A stretch of DNA of 64,000 nucleotides, from NCBI GenBank assembly GCA_036403815.1, contig DASWQH010000023.1:62001-126000 (forward strand), given 5' to 3'. Of this stretch, positions 33,569-42,365 are shown one piece after another (position 1 is the stretch's first letter; each line of letters opens with the position of its first letter). This stretch comes from JACVRN01 sp036403815. Lineage in GTDB: Bacteria > Acidobacteriota > Blastocatellia > Pyrinomonadales > Pyrinomonadaceae. The notes under the pieces were generated by a model. That model was not told where the DNA came from. It did not search any database and saw nothing but the letters and a program-made list of their open reading frames with translations. The translations under genes were made by a program, and so were the position numbers.

Positions 33569-33774
33569 TTAGCCCCTGAAAGGGGCGAAAGAATGTAGCC
33601 CACGGCTCGCGCCGTGGGGCACTGAAGCCAAAATAAATAATGAAAGCCCCGGTAGGGGCGCGCAGATTCTCTACGTGTAATCTCTTTCGCCACTACCGGG
33701 GCTTCTATCTTTGGTTAACTCATCTCCCACGGCTGACGCCGTGGGCTACATTCTTTCGCCCCTTTCAGGGGCTG
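33569..33774. repeat. Family C nested palindromic element, copy C3
   Basis: Outer stem: AGCCCCTGAAAGGGGCGAAAG plus TAGCCCACGGCTCGCGCCGT on the left, exact complements at 33725-33774. Inner hairpin: AAGCCCCGGTAGGGGCG (33644) pairing with CCACTACCGGGGCTTC (33690). Right of it ATATTCGGCTGCTTA overlaps the thiolase stop. The rest of the 33287-33798 gap holds a small palindrome TTGAGCCGCAGGCTCAA (33467-33483) and nothing else I can name. Confidence 0.85.
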
Positions 33775-33798
33775 GCTATTGCCCTTATATTCGGCTGC

Positions 33799-34980
33799 TT
33801 ACAGTCGCTCGACGATCATGGCGATGCCCTGGCCGCCGCCGATGCAGGCCGTGGCAAGGCCGTAGCGAGCGTTGCGACGACGAAGCTCAAGCAACACGGT
33901 CAGCACAAGGCGGGTGCCCGATGCGGCGAGCGGGTGGCCGAGCGCGATAGCTCCGCCGTTGACGTTCGTGCGCGAGCGATCCAGTCCAAGCTCCTTCTCG
34001 ACCGCCAGATACTGACCCGCGAAAGCCTCGTTAACCTCTACCAGATCAATATCCTCAAGCTTGAGTCCGGCCTTTTCCAGCGCCTTGCGTGTAGCAGGCA
34101 CAGGCCCTATGCCCATGATGTCCGGCTCGACCCCTGCATAAGCCCAGCTCACAATGCGTCCAAGGGGCTTAGAGTCCTTCGCCTTGACGTAATCCTCGCC
34201 CGCGATGACGAGCGCCGCCGCGCCGTCAACGATGCCCGAAGCGTTGCCCGCCGTCACAAATCCGTCCTTGCTGAATGCAGGCCGCAGCTTTGCTAATATT
34301 TCGAGCGTCGTTTCGGGACGAGCATGATCGTCATAGTCGAAAGTGACTGTGCCCTTGCGCGTCCTTATTTCGACGGGCGCAATCTCTTCTGCAAACAGCC
34401 CGGCATCTTTGGCTCGCCTAGCTTCCTGCTGTGACCTCAAAGCGTAACGGTCTTGCTCCTCGCGCGAGATTTCAAACTTTCGCGCCAGATTCTCAGCCGT
34501 GCCAGCCATAGGCGTGTTGCAGTAGGTATCAAGCAAGGCGACCATCAGGCTGTCTTCCAGCTTGCCCTGTCCGAGCGGGAAGCCTGAGCGCGCGCCGTAG
34601 ATAACGTGCGGCGCTTGCGACATGGATTCCATGCCGCCCACCAGACAGGTTTGCGCTTCACCGAGTTGAATCATGTGCGCGCCGCTGATGATTGATTGAA
34701 TGCCGCTGCCGCACAGGCGGTTGACCGTCAGCGCAGGGCGGTCGAAGGGAACGCCCGCTTTGAGCGCAACGTGACGCGCGCCGTAGATGGCGTCGCCCGA
34801 AGTTTGCAGCGCGTTTCCAATAACCGTGTGATCAATCTCTTCCGCCGCCACGCCCGTCGCTTCCAGAGCGGCTCGCGCCGCGTGCGCCCCCAGATCAATC
34901 GCCGAAATGTCCTTCAATTGTCCGACGTACTCGCCCATAGGAGTGCGCTTTCCGCCTAAAATAAACACGTCACGAGACAT
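33799..34980 (-). CDS. Acetyl-CoA acetyltransferase (thiolase)
   Basis: The 393 residues have the complete thiolase triad: nucleophile Cys90 in VNRLCGSGIQS, His349 in GHPLAASG and Cys379 in ACIGGGQG. The enzyme condenses two acetyl-CoA or cleaves 3-ketoacyl-CoA. Length and the N-terminal SRDVFILGGKRTPMGEYVGQ match degradative or biosynthetic type II thiolases; no beta-oxidation partner is adjacent. The usual GHPxGxSG is GHPLAASG here, a common variant. Transcribed away from the S41 peptidase gene. Confidence 0.95.
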   Translation of the reverse strand: MSRDVFILGGKRTPMGEYVGQLKDISAIDLGAHAARAALEATGVAAEEIDHTVIGNALQTSGDAIYGARHVALKAGVPFDRPALTVNRLCGSGIQSIISGAHMIQLGEAQTCLVGGMESMSQAPHVIYGARSGFPLGQGKLEDSLMVALLDTYCNTPMAGTAENLARKFEISREEQDRYALRSQQEARRAKDAGLFAEEIAPVEIRTRKGTVTFDYDDHARPETTLEILAKLRPAFSKDGFVTAGNASGIVDGAAALVIAGEDYVKAKDSKPLGRIVSWAYAGVEPDIMGIGPVPATRKALEKAGLKLEDIDLVEVNEAFAGQYLAVEKELGLDRSRTNVNGGAIALGHPLAASGTRLVLTVLLELRRRNARYGLATACIGGGQGIAMIVERL

Positions 34981-35123
34981 CTTTCTTGCCTTTCTCTCTG
35001 CTGAAATACTACGCGAGGTTCAAAACTGAAAAGAGTAACAGACCGGAAAACCCTGGTCAAAGCTTGTTACAAACTTTAGATGAATTTCCCGTTCCAGGCG
35101 TTCGTTCAGGGGCGCGTGGGATT

Positions 35124-35153
35124 TTGACAAGGGCATTTGAAATCGGTTATTAT
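35124..35153 (+). promoter_or_regulatory. Sigma70-type promoter for the S41 peptidase gene
   Basis: A perfect -35 TTGACA (35124-35129) is followed after 17-18 bases by TTATTAT (35147-35153), five of six matches to TATAAT in the register TATTAT. Transcription would start near 35160, giving a leader of about 90 bases before the ATG at 35249. Confidence 0.6.
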
Positions 35154-35248
35154 TTCCGCTTTGTACAGGCCGCACCTCATTGGTCTAGTGCCACCCGAAC
35201 TCGCGGCCTCAATCTGTAACCCTTCAACTATTTCAGGAGAAGTTAGAA

Positions 35249-36616
35249 ATGATGAAGTTCCTCCGTTCCCCTAAACTGCTGCGCGCGGCGATGTTTTACG
35301 TAATTGCCTCAATCAGCTTCGCCCTCTTCGCTGCGCTCTCTGTCGGCGCACAAACTACAAAGCAGGCGGCCATAGGCGATTATGAGCGCCAGAGCGGGCG
35401 CGAGATGCTGCGCGCCGTCAAGGCCGACATAGAGAAATACTACTATGACGCCAGCTATCACGGCATAGACATCGAAGCTCGTTTCAAAGAGGCCGAAGAG
35501 AAGATCAAGAAGGCCACTTCCAACGGCCAAATCTACGGCATCATCGCGCAAATCCTGCTCGACTTTGACGATTCACACCTGGCCTTTCTGCCGCCGCGTC
35601 GCGCCGCAAAGGTCGAGTATGGATGGCAGATGCAGATAATAGGTGAGCGTTGCTACGTCATCGCCGTCAAACCCGGCTCGGACGCCGAGGCCAAAGGACT
35701 CAAGCCCGGCGATAAGGTCATTTCGGTTGACGGGTATGAGCCGACGCGGGACATCCTGTGGAAAATGCAGTATTCCTACTACTCTCTGAGGCCGCGTCCA
35801 GGCATGCGCGTCATCGCGCAGAGTCCCGGCGGCGAGCCGCGCCAACTCGACGTGCTGGCGAAAATAACCGATGGGAAGAAGGTGATTGATTTCCTTCAGG
35901 GCAACCAGAGCGATGCCAACGATTATTTTCGAGAGCTGGATAACGAAGCGCGTCTTGACCGCCATCGCTTCTCAGAGTTCGGCGACGAGTTAATCGTCTG
36001 GAAGATGCCGGGCTTCAACCTGTATGACGAAAAGGATGTGGATGAGATCATGTCGAAGGTCAAAAAGCATAAGGCGCTGATTCTTGACCTGCGCGGCAAC
36101 GGCGGCGGCTACGTCGTCATGCTCAAACGACTGCTCGGCTACTTCTTCGATAAAGACATCAAGATTGCCGACGTGAAATATCGCAAGAAGGTGGAAGAGG
36201 AAATAGCGAAGACGCGCGGCACGGGCGGTTTCAAAGGGAAGATAATCGTGCTCGTTGACAGCCGTTCAGGGTCGGCTGCGGAAATGTTCGCGCGTGTCAT
36301 TCAGCTCGAAAAGCGAGGCATTGTGCTGGGCGACCGCTCCGCCGGTGCTGTCATGCAGAGCGTGGTGTACGGCCATACGGTTGGAATGGAGTCAATCGTT
36401 CCTTACGGCGTCAACATCACCAACGCCGACGTGATTATGACCGACGGCAAGAGCCTGGAGAAAACAGGCGTCACGCCCGACGAGGTGATGCTGCCGACGG
36501 CGACCGAAATGGCTACGAATCGTGATCCTGTGCTGGCGCGTGCGGCGGAGCTGCTCGGCTTCAAACTCGACGCCGAAAAAGCCGGAGCGCTCTTCCCAAT
36601 TGAGTGGACGAAATAA
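35249..36616 (+). CDS. Exported S41 family peptidase with PDZ domain
   Basis: AGGAGAAG lies 8 bases before the ATG. A signal peptide (ASISFALFAALSVGAQT) is followed by an N-terminal helical part, a PDZ domain (about 125-210: CYVIAVKPGSDAEAKGLKPG), and the S41 catalytic domain with LILDLRGNGGG and DSRSGSAAEMFARVIQ. The Ser at 340-342 is the nucleophile region. C-terminal processing peptidases cut exported substrates near a free C-terminus. The general base Lys of Ctp-type members is not obvious, so it may be nearer the Tsp/tricorn-like outgroup. It has its own promoter and a strong terminator. Confidence 0.9.
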   Translation: MMKFLRSPKLLRAAMFYVIASISFALFAALSVGAQTTKQAAIGDYERQSGREMLRAVKADIEKYYYDASYHGIDIEARFKEAEEKIKKATSNGQIYGIIAQILLDFDDSHLAFLPPRRAAKVEYGWQMQIIGERCYVIAVKPGSDAEAKGLKPGDKVISVDGYEPTRDILWKMQYSYYSLRPRPGMRVIAQSPGGEPRQLDVLAKITDGKKVIDFLQGNQSDANDYFRELDNEARLDRHRFSEFGDELIVWKMPGFNLYDEKDVDEIMSKVKKHKALILDLRGNGGGYVVMLKRLLGYFFDKDIKIADVKYRKKVEEEIAKTRGTGGFKGKIIVLVDSRSGSAAEMFARVIQLEKRGIVLGDRSAGAVMQSVVYGHTVGMESIVPYGVNITNADVIMTDGKSLEKTGVTPDEVMLPTATEMATNRDPVLARAAELLGFKLDAEKAGALFPIEWTK

Positions 36617-36641
36617 CCTGAGCAAAACATTCGACGGAAAT

Positions 36642-36691
36642 TTCAGGGGCGTTGCCGAAGCATCAGTTTCGGCAACGCCCCTGAAGTTTTT
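36642..36691 (+). terminator. Perfect 18-bp rho-independent terminator
   Basis: TTCAGGGGCGTTGCCGAA (36642-36659) and TTCGGCAACGCCCCTGAA (36667-36684) are exact complements around a 7-base loop, followed by GTTTTTT. It lies 26 bp after the S41 peptidase stop codon. Confidence 0.9.
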
Positions 36692-36707
36692 TCAAGCGCT
36701 TTTAATC

Positions 36708-36930
36708 TCACGTGAGGCGCGATATAAGAATGAGCATCATGTTTTTAGCTCCGTAGGAGCAGGATGTTTATAGTCTCCAGATGATAATAACCCTAGCTCC
36801 GTAGGAGCTATATGTTCTCTATCAATTAACATATAGCACCTCGCGGAGCTAGGCTCTTTTGGAAAATTTAAGCTATAAACATGTAGCTCCTACGGAGCTT
36901 TTTTCTCTTACGTTACGCCTCACGTTAATC
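36708..36930. repeat. Family A nested palindromic element, copy A2
   Basis: Boxes at 36747-36762, 36793-36808, 36836-36851 (CACCTCGCGGAGC variant) and 36885-36900. Outer boxes are joined to GATGTTTATAG and CTATAAACATG, inner boxes to ATATGTTCTC and AACATATAG, so it forms a hairpin within a hairpin. Left flank TCACGTGAGGCGCGATATAA with GAATGAGCATCATG is the reverse complement of the right flank of A3. The right end GCCTCACGTTAA contains the stop codon of the RDD gene. Confidence 0.88.
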
Positions 36931-37767
36931 CCTGAAACGATGCAGCGCGCGGTAGCGGTGAAGAAGCTCTTCAAGGAAACCTTCGTAGGTGAAGGTCGCA
37001 AGATCGTAGGCGGGGCGTAGCTTATATAAAATCGGCATACACACGCGCCAAGCCATCCACTGGCGCGGCATGTCCGGCAAGTCCCACCGCCGCCGCAGGT
37101 AGGCTTCGACCACTTCGATCTCGCTTTCAGTCAGGGCACCCAAGTCGGCTGTGAACAGCACTGGCTTGAATGCTCTGCGGTAGGCGGAATCGCTCACGGG
37201 GCCTGCGAAGACCTGATCGAAAGTAGGGACTTCGGCCTCGCGCTCGCGCACGACGACAGTTCCGGCGAAGAGGTCTCCGACCCTCTGGTCGCGGCGGCTG
37301 ATGAAGACGGAGATGATGCCAACGGAGTAGAAGCCAACGATGGGAATGGCTGTGGGCTGCATGTCGAAGATGCGCGTCAGGTTGCGCACAGATGCTTCCC
37401 AGAAAGTGATGGGGCGACCGTCTTCGCGTATCACACGCAGCTTCAACCAGCGCTTGCCCGGCGTCTGGCCGTTCCACAACCACTCGAAGAAGATGAAGTA
37501 GCCCGAAGAAATTAGAAAGAGCACTATGATGAGCACGGCAATCACCCACTTTGGCGCATCCGTCATCTGCTCTATGCCGCTCGCCGCGCCCGCTATAAAG
37601 ACAAAGGCCAGGTACATGAGTAAGAGCGTAAGGATTTGCAGTATGTGATCGACCGTGCAGGCTAAAAAGCGATTGCCGATGGAGGCGAGCGCGAAATGCA
37701 GCGGCACGCGCTCCGGCGTCTCAATCACCAGCGTCTCTTCGATTGGAACAAGCGCTTCTGTCACCAT
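36925..37767 (-). CDS. RDD family membrane protein
   Basis: About 280 residues with the RDD domain: FALASIGNRFLACTVDHILQ (the Arg-Asp pattern), three hydrophobic helices (LTLLLMYLAFVFIAGAA, WVIAVLIIVLFLISSGYFIF, IPIVGFYSVGIISVFIS) and GQTPGKRWLKLRVIREDGRP. RDD proteins are poorly known; some are ion or proton antiporters. A soluble helical C-terminal domain of about 100 residues follows. The ATG at 37767 is preferred over a TTG four codons up. Its stop TAA is inside the end motif of element A2. Downstream of tyrS by about 70 bp. Confidence 0.85.
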   Translation of the reverse strand: MVTEALVPIEETLVIETPERVPLHFALASIGNRFLACTVDHILQILTLLLMYLAFVFIAGAASGIEQMTDAPKWVIAVLIIVLFLISSGYFIFFEWLWNGQTPGKRWLKLRVIREDGRPITFWEASVRNLTRIFDMQPTAIPIVGFYSVGIISVFISRRDQRVGDLFAGTVVVREREAEVPTFDQVFAGPVSDSAYRRAFKPVLFTADLGALTESEIEVVEAYLRRRWDLPDMPRQWMAWRVCMPILYKLRPAYDLATFTYEGFLEELLHRYRALHRFRD

Positions 37768-37835
37768 CTGTCTGGTCAAAACTTTCGCGAGAAAGGGAAA
37801 TCATAAAGCCCCTGCGGGACTTTTCAAACCGGCTT

Positions 37836-39050
37836 CTAATCTTTACCTCTGACTCTAAGGAATCTACGCTTGCCGACTTGTATGAGGATGTCACGCCCCG
37901 CGCTCAAATCAACTCCATAATTAACATCTGTCACACGCTCGCCCCCAAGGCGCACGCCGCCCTGTTCAATGAGACGACGCGCTTCGGCTACGGAAGCAGC
38001 AAGCGCAGTTTCGACCAGAAGACGCGCCAGCTTCCACTTCGCGGATGAAACCGTGCGCTCTTCTACTTCATCCGGCGTCTGTTTCTGTTTGAAGATGCGA
38101 TTGAATTCCGCTTCGGCTTCGTCGGCTGCCTGCGCCGAATGAAAATCCGTGATGATGCGCCGGGCTAATTCAACTTTAAGGTCGCGCGGGTTGCGCTCGC
38201 CGCTCTCTGCCTGTGTGCGCAGGGAGGCGATTTCGTCCGGGTGCAGGTCTGTCAGGAGTTCGTAGTAGCGCCACATAAGCGCGTCCGAGATGGACATCAC
38301 CTTGCCGAACATCTCCTGCGAAGGCTCGTCTATGCCTATGTAATTGTCCAGGCTCTTGGACATCTTCTGAACGCCGTCCGTGCCTTCCAGAAGCGGCATG
38401 ATGATGCAGACCTGCGCTTCCTGCCCGTACTCGCGTTGAAGGTTGCGGCCTACGAGCAGGTTGAACTTTTGATCCGAGCCGCCAAGCTCTACGTCCGCTT
38501 CCAGCGCCACAGAGTCGTAGCCCTGAACGAGCGGGTAAAGTAGCTCATGAAGCGCAATCGGTTTCTCTTCCGTCAGGCGTTTTTGAAAATCATCGCGCTC
38601 TAAAATCTGCTTGACCGTGACGTGCGACGCAAGGCGTATGAAGCCGTCCGAGCCGAGCTTGTCCATCCAGCGCGAGTTGAAATCGACGACAGTCTTTTCC
38701 GGGTCGAGCAGCTTGAAGATTTGCGCGCGGTAGGTCTCTGCATTGCGCTCAATCTCTTCGCGCGTGAGTTGCGGGCGCGTCGCACTCTTTCCCGATGGGT
38801 CGCCGATTAGACCTGTGAAGTCGCCTATGAGAAAGACAACGGTGTGACCCAGCTCCTGAAAGGCGCGAAGCTTTCGTATGACGACCGTGTGGCCTAAGTG
38901 TATATCGGGCGCGGTCGGGTCAGCGCCGAGCTTGATGCGCAGGGGCACGCCTGTGCGGGCGCTCTTTTCCAGCTTGGCGCGCAAATCTTCCTCGCGGATA
39001 ATCTCGACCGTTCCTTTACGTAGAAACGCAAGTTGTTCGTCAATCGTCAT
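37836..39050 (-). CDS. tyrS: Tyrosyl-tRNA synthetase
   Basis: A class I synthetase of 404 residues with the HIGH-type motif HLGH at 51-54, KMSKS at 229-233 (GVQKMSKSLDN), and the tyrosine-binding YPLVQGYDS and GGSDQKFNLL. An S4 domain at the C-terminus (SVAEARRLIEQGGVRLGGER) binds the tRNA. The LGADPTAPDIHLGH pattern is the shorter, TyrZ-like form common outside Enterobacteria. It charges tRNA-Tyr. It lies between purN and the RDD gene on one strand. Confidence 0.96.
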   Translation of the reverse strand: MTIDEQLAFLRKGTVEIIREEDLRAKLEKSARTGVPLRIKLGADPTAPDIHLGHTVVIRKLRAFQELGHTVVFLIGDFTGLIGDPSGKSATRPQLTREEIERNAETYRAQIFKLLDPEKTVVDFNSRWMDKLGSDGFIRLASHVTVKQILERDDFQKRLTEEKPIALHELLYPLVQGYDSVALEADVELGGSDQKFNLLVGRNLQREYGQEAQVCIIMPLLEGTDGVQKMSKSLDNYIGIDEPSQEMFGKVMSISDALMWRYYELLTDLHPDEIASLRTQAESGERNPRDLKVELARRIITDFHSAQAADEAEAEFNRIFKQKQTPDEVEERTVSSAKWKLARLLVETALAASVAEARRLIEQGGVRLGGERVTDVNYGVDLSAGRDILIQVGKRRFLRVRGKD

Positions 39051-39111
39051 ATCAAAATAGTTGCATGTAATTCCGAACTAGCCAACTCAAAACGAAAGCG
39101 CATGCTCAATG

Positions 39112-39717
39112 CTATGGCTTACGTAGGACTCTGCGCCCCGTAATCTCCCACTCTCCGCTTGCGACGAGCGCGACCGCTTCAGCATAGATGCGATGCTCTT
39201 CCTTGAGAATGCGCGCCGAGAGAGTCGCAACCGTATCGTCTTCGTGTACGTGTACGGGTTGTTGCAGGATGATGGGGCCGCCATCAAGCTGTTCGTCAAC
39301 GAAGTGAACTGTGCAGCCAGTCCACCTGACGCCATGTTCGAGCGCCTGTCTTTGCGCATCAAGTCCCGGAAATGCCGGAAGCAGGCTCGGATGAATATTG
39401 AGCACGCGCCCGCTGAACGTTTCTATAAACTCCGCCGAGAGCAGCCGCATGTAACCCGCAAGGCAAACCAGATCAACCCCGTGCTCAACGAGTGCAGCGA
39501 TAATCTCACGGTCATGCTCGACGCGCGGACGCCCCCTTCGCTCTATGACGACTGTTTTTAATCCGCGCTCCTCAGCATGTCTGAGTCCCGCCGCGCCAGC
39601 TTTGTCGCTGATGACGATTGCAATCTCGGCATCACGAACGCGCCCATCCTGCACTGCATCGGAGAGCGCTATCATGTTCGACCCACGACCTGAAATCAAT
39701 ATGCCGATGCGGAACAT
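39112..39717 (-). CDS. purN: Phosphoribosylglycinamide formyltransferase
   Basis: The formyl transferase landmarks are GILISGRGSNM at the N-terminus (phosphate binding), LAGYMRLLS, catalytic NIHPSLLPAFPGLDAQRQAL with the essential Asn and His, and TGCTVHFVDEQLDGGPII with the essential Asp. It transfers the formyl group of 10-formyl-THF to GAR in purine synthesis. The upstream neighbour on the same strand is purM; the 109 bp between them is almost completely taken up by hairpin repeat I. Confidence 0.96.
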   Translation of the reverse strand: MFRIGILISGRGSNMIALSDAVQDGRVRDAEIAIVISDKAGAAGLRHAEERGLKTVVIERRGRPRVEHDREIIAALVEHGVDLVCLAGYMRLLSAEFIETFSGRVLNIHPSLLPAFPGLDAQRQALEHGVRWTGCTVHFVDEQLDGGPIILQQPVHVHEDDTVATLSARILKEEHRIYAEAVALVASGEWEITGRRVLRKP

Positions 39718-39727
39718 AAGTCTGAAG

Positions 39728-39823
39728 AGTCTGGAGAGTCCAGAGAGTCTGGAGAGTTTAGAGAGTGAAAAGAAAATCCAGTTGGCTCTCTAGACTCTCC
39801 AGACTCTCTGGACTCTCCAGACT
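39728..39823. repeat. Hairpin repeat I (GAGAGTCTGGA words)
   Basis: Two 38-base arms, beginning AGTCTGGAGAGTCCAGAGAG (39728) and ending with the complement at 39823, differ at one position. The loop GTGAAAAGAAAATCCAGTTG resembles the loops of D1, D2 and family E. It lies between the purM stop, 4 bases away, and the purN start, 11 bases away. Confidence 0.88.
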
Positions 39824-39826
39824 TGA

Positions 39827-40861
39827 TCATCCGATTAGGACTTCACGATTACCTTCAATCACGCGCCCGATCTCGTAGCACGGCTCATCTCGTTTGGCGA
39901 AGTGTGATTGAATCGCTTCTGCGTCTTGCTGCGAAGTAATAATGACGAGGCCGATGCCCATGTTGAAGGTGCGGTACATCTCCGCGTCCGGGATGTGGCC
40001 GAGCTGCTGCATGAGTGTAAAGATGGGGAGCACAGGCCACGTGCCGCGCGCAATGGCGACCGATGTGCCTTCGGGCAGGATGCGCGGGATGTTCTCCAGA
40101 AGACCGCCGCCCGTGATGTGCGCCAGACCCTTGATTCGTCCCCCGTCAAGCAGTCCATCGAGCGCGGGCAAGTAACTCCTGTGCGGCTCAAGCAGCGCCG
40201 CGCCGATCGTAGCATTCAGCTCGGATAACTTAGTATCAACGCCGTAGCCCGCGACCTCAAAGAAGAGCTTGCGAGCAAGCGAATAACCGTTGGTGTGAAG
40301 TCCGGCGGAAGGGAGCGCGAGCACAGTGTCTCCCGGAGCAATCCCTTTGCCGTCAATCACGTGCGCGCGATCAACCACGCCGACGATAAAACCTGCGACA
40401 TCATATTCGCCTTCGGTGTAGAAGCCGGGCATCTCTGCGGTCTCGCCGCCCAGCAGCACGCAGCCGTTTTCACGACACCCTACAGTGATGCCTTCGACTA
40501 TCCCGGCCACCACATCCGGCGCAAGCACACCGGTCGCAATGTAGTCCAGAAAGAAGAGCGGGCGTGCGCCCTGAACCAGAATGTCGTTGACGCAGTGATT
40601 CACAAGGTCGCGCCCGATGGTGTTATGCGTGCCGGTCAGAAAAGCTATCTTGAGCTTCGTGCCGACGCCGTCGGCGGAAGCAACTAAGACCGGCTGTGTC
40701 ATCTGTGGAAAGCTTCCATCAAACATCCCGCCGAAGCTTCCAATCTCAGAGAGCGTGCGCGCATTAAAGGTCGAGCGCGCCAGCTCCTTTATCTTCTCCG
40801 TCGCCACATTCGCCGCGTCAATGTTGACGCCCGCATCGCTGTAGGTAACAGGTTCATCCAT
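39827..40861 (-). CDS. purM: Phosphoribosylformylglycinamidine cyclo-ligase
   Basis: The 344-residue AIR synthetase starts with YSDAGVNIDAANVATEKIKE and has SADGVGTKLKIAF, NDILVQGARPLFFLDYIA, GGETAEMPGFY and AHITGGGLLENIPRILPEG, all typical of the PurM ATP-dependent cyclase. It makes AIR from FGAM. With purN it forms a two-gene purine unit; purF is 6 kb away on the same strand. The ATG at 40861 is followed upstream by element A3. Confidence 0.97.
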   Translation of the reverse strand: MDEPVTYSDAGVNIDAANVATEKIKELARSTFNARTLSEIGSFGGMFDGSFPQMTQPVLVASADGVGTKLKIAFLTGTHNTIGRDLVNHCVNDILVQGARPLFFLDYIATGVLAPDVVAGIVEGITVGCRENGCVLLGGETAEMPGFYTEGEYDVAGFIVGVVDRAHVIDGKGIAPGDTVLALPSAGLHTNGYSLARKLFFEVAGYGVDTKLSELNATIGAALLEPHRSYLPALDGLLDGGRIKGLAHITGGGLLENIPRILPEGTSVAIARGTWPVLPIFTLMQQLGHIPDAEMYRTFNMGIGLVIITSQQDAEAIQSHFAKRDEPCYEIGRVIEGNREVLIG

Positions 40862-40887
40862 AGTGTTCGTGAATCGTAAATCGTAAA

Positions 40888-41107
40888 TAACGTCAGTTCG
40901 ACGTAAGAGAAGAAAGCTCCGTAGGAGCCGGATGTTTATAGCTTAAAGTTTCCCAAAAGAGTCTAGCTCCGTAGGAGCTATATGTACTCTATCAATAACA
41001 TATAGCTCCTACGGAGCTAGGCTTATCTATCACCTAGAGACTATAAACATCCGGCTCCTACGGAGCTAAAAACATGATGCTCATTCTTATATCGCGCCTC
41101 ACGTTAA
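40888..41107. repeat. Family A nested palindromic element, copy A3
   Basis: Boxes at 40915-40930, 40964-40980, 40998-41013 and 41047-41062, with GATGTTTATAG/CTATAAACATCC and ATATGTACTC/AACATATAG stems as in A2. The right flank AAAAACATGATGCTCATTCT then TATATCGCGCCTCACGTTAA is the inverted copy of the A2 left flank, so A2 and A3 bracket the tyrS-purN-purM block as inverted repeats. The 277 bp gap holds nothing else. Confidence 0.88.
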
Positions 41108-41138
41108 ATTGAGAAAAGCAGTTTCTTCTATTTACGAT

Positions 41139-42365
41139 TTACTTCTTCTTAGTCGTCTTCTCTTTCGGCGGTTTGGGCGGGGGGCCGAAGTCGCCGTAGG
41201 CTATGAAGCCTTTGCGCGATGAGTCGTCATACTGGCCTTCGCGTCCCGCAAAGAGGTCTGTCTTGGCCTCTTTCTCGGTCTTGATTTCGTAGAGCTTGCC
41301 GTCCTTGAGCTTGCCCGTGGTCGTAATCGCTATCTGTCCCTGCAAGTCCGTGCGATACAGCTTGACGCCCGCGGCCTTCAAACGGTCAAGCACCGTTTGC
41401 GCAGGGTGGCCGTAGCGATTGTTTTCGCCGTCCGAGATGATGGCGACTTCCGGCTTAACAGCTTTGACGAACTCTTCCGTCGTGGCGTATTTCGAGCCGT
41501 GATGCCCGACCTTCAAAATCTTAGCCGCGATGTTCATCTCTTTCCCTACGAGACGCTGTTCGGTCTGCGCTTCGGCGTCGCCCGCAAGCAGCATGGAGAA
41601 GTCTCCGTAATCCAGACGAGCAATGATGGAGTTGGCGTTCGGCTCGTTCCCTCCGTCACGCATCTGGTCGCGTGTGAAGAGGGGCTGGATGGGAGCAATC
41701 AGCGTCAGCAAAGCTCCGCCGCCCAGATCAAGCTTCATCTCAGGCGGAGGCGGAGCTTTCTTTTTACCCTTCTCATCCGTCTCAACGTCCTCCTGCTTTT
41801 GCTCCGGCGGAAACTTCTCGTACTTCGCGCCCGAAGCATTTGCGGCATCCTTGTAATTGCGCCATGCTATGACGCTCAGCAACTCTCGCTCTTTCCCCTT
41901 GGGCTTCTTCGGTGCGGGCTTGCCCTTTCCTTTTCCCTGATCCGCGGTCGTTGTTGTCTCCTGCGGCACCATCTCCGGCGGCACGAGGGTGTTGTCAATG
42001 ATGGTGCCGATGGGGATGGCGTTGAGCACATCGGGCGCACCGCCAACATGGTCGGCGTGCGAGTGCGTGGCGATGAAGTAATCAATGCGCTGGATGCCAA
42101 TCTTCTTCAATGCTTCGAGCGCCTTCTTGCCACGGCCTACGTCGCCCGCGTCTATGAGCACGGTCTTGTCTTCGGGCGAGACGATGAGAATCGAATCGCC
42201 GTCGGTCGGCCCGACATCGAGCACAAAGATGCGCAGTTCTTTGCCGGACGGCGCGGGCGGCTGGCGCTGTTTGTACCATTGCCAGCCGAAGAATCCGGCT
42301 ACGCTGCCGACCACCAAGACAATCAGAAATACAGCGGGCGCACACCCGCGTCTAATTTTTGCCAC
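41139..42365 (-). CDS. ComEC/Rec2-like metallo-beta-lactamase-fold hydrolase, membrane-anchored
   Basis: An N-terminal helix (AVFLIVLVVGSVAGFFGWQW) anchors the protein, and the MBL domain faces outward. Motifs: FVLDVGPTDGDSILI, VLIDAGDVG, metal site THSHADHVGGAPD, LLAGDAEAQTE and LKVGHHGSKYATTEEF. This is the form found in the ComEC hydrolase domain, where it degrades one DNA strand or cyclic nucleotides. Here it is stand-alone, without the channel. An inserted Lys/Pro-rich stretch (about 150-215) and a Lys/Pro-rich tail are unusual. A paralogue lies at 44124-45200. Confidence 0.85.
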   Translation of the reverse strand: MAKIRRGCAPAVFLIVLVVGSVAGFFGWQWYKQRQPPAPSGKELRIFVLDVGPTDGDSILIVSPEDKTVLIDAGDVGRGKKALEALKKIGIQRIDYFIATHSHADHVGGAPDVLNAIPIGTIIDNTLVPPEMVPQETTTTADQGKGKGKPAPKKPKGKERELLSVIAWRNYKDAANASGAKYEKFPPEQKQEDVETDEKGKKKAPPPPEMKLDLGGGALLTLIAPIQPLFTRDQMRDGGNEPNANSIIARLDYGDFSMLLAGDAEAQTEQRLVGKEMNIAAKILKVGHHGSKYATTEEFVKAVKPEVAIISDGENNRYGHPAQTVLDRLKAAGVKLYRTDLQGQIAITTTGKLKDGKLYEIKTEKEAKTDLFAGREGQYDDSSRKGFIAYGDFGPPPKPPKEKTTKKK

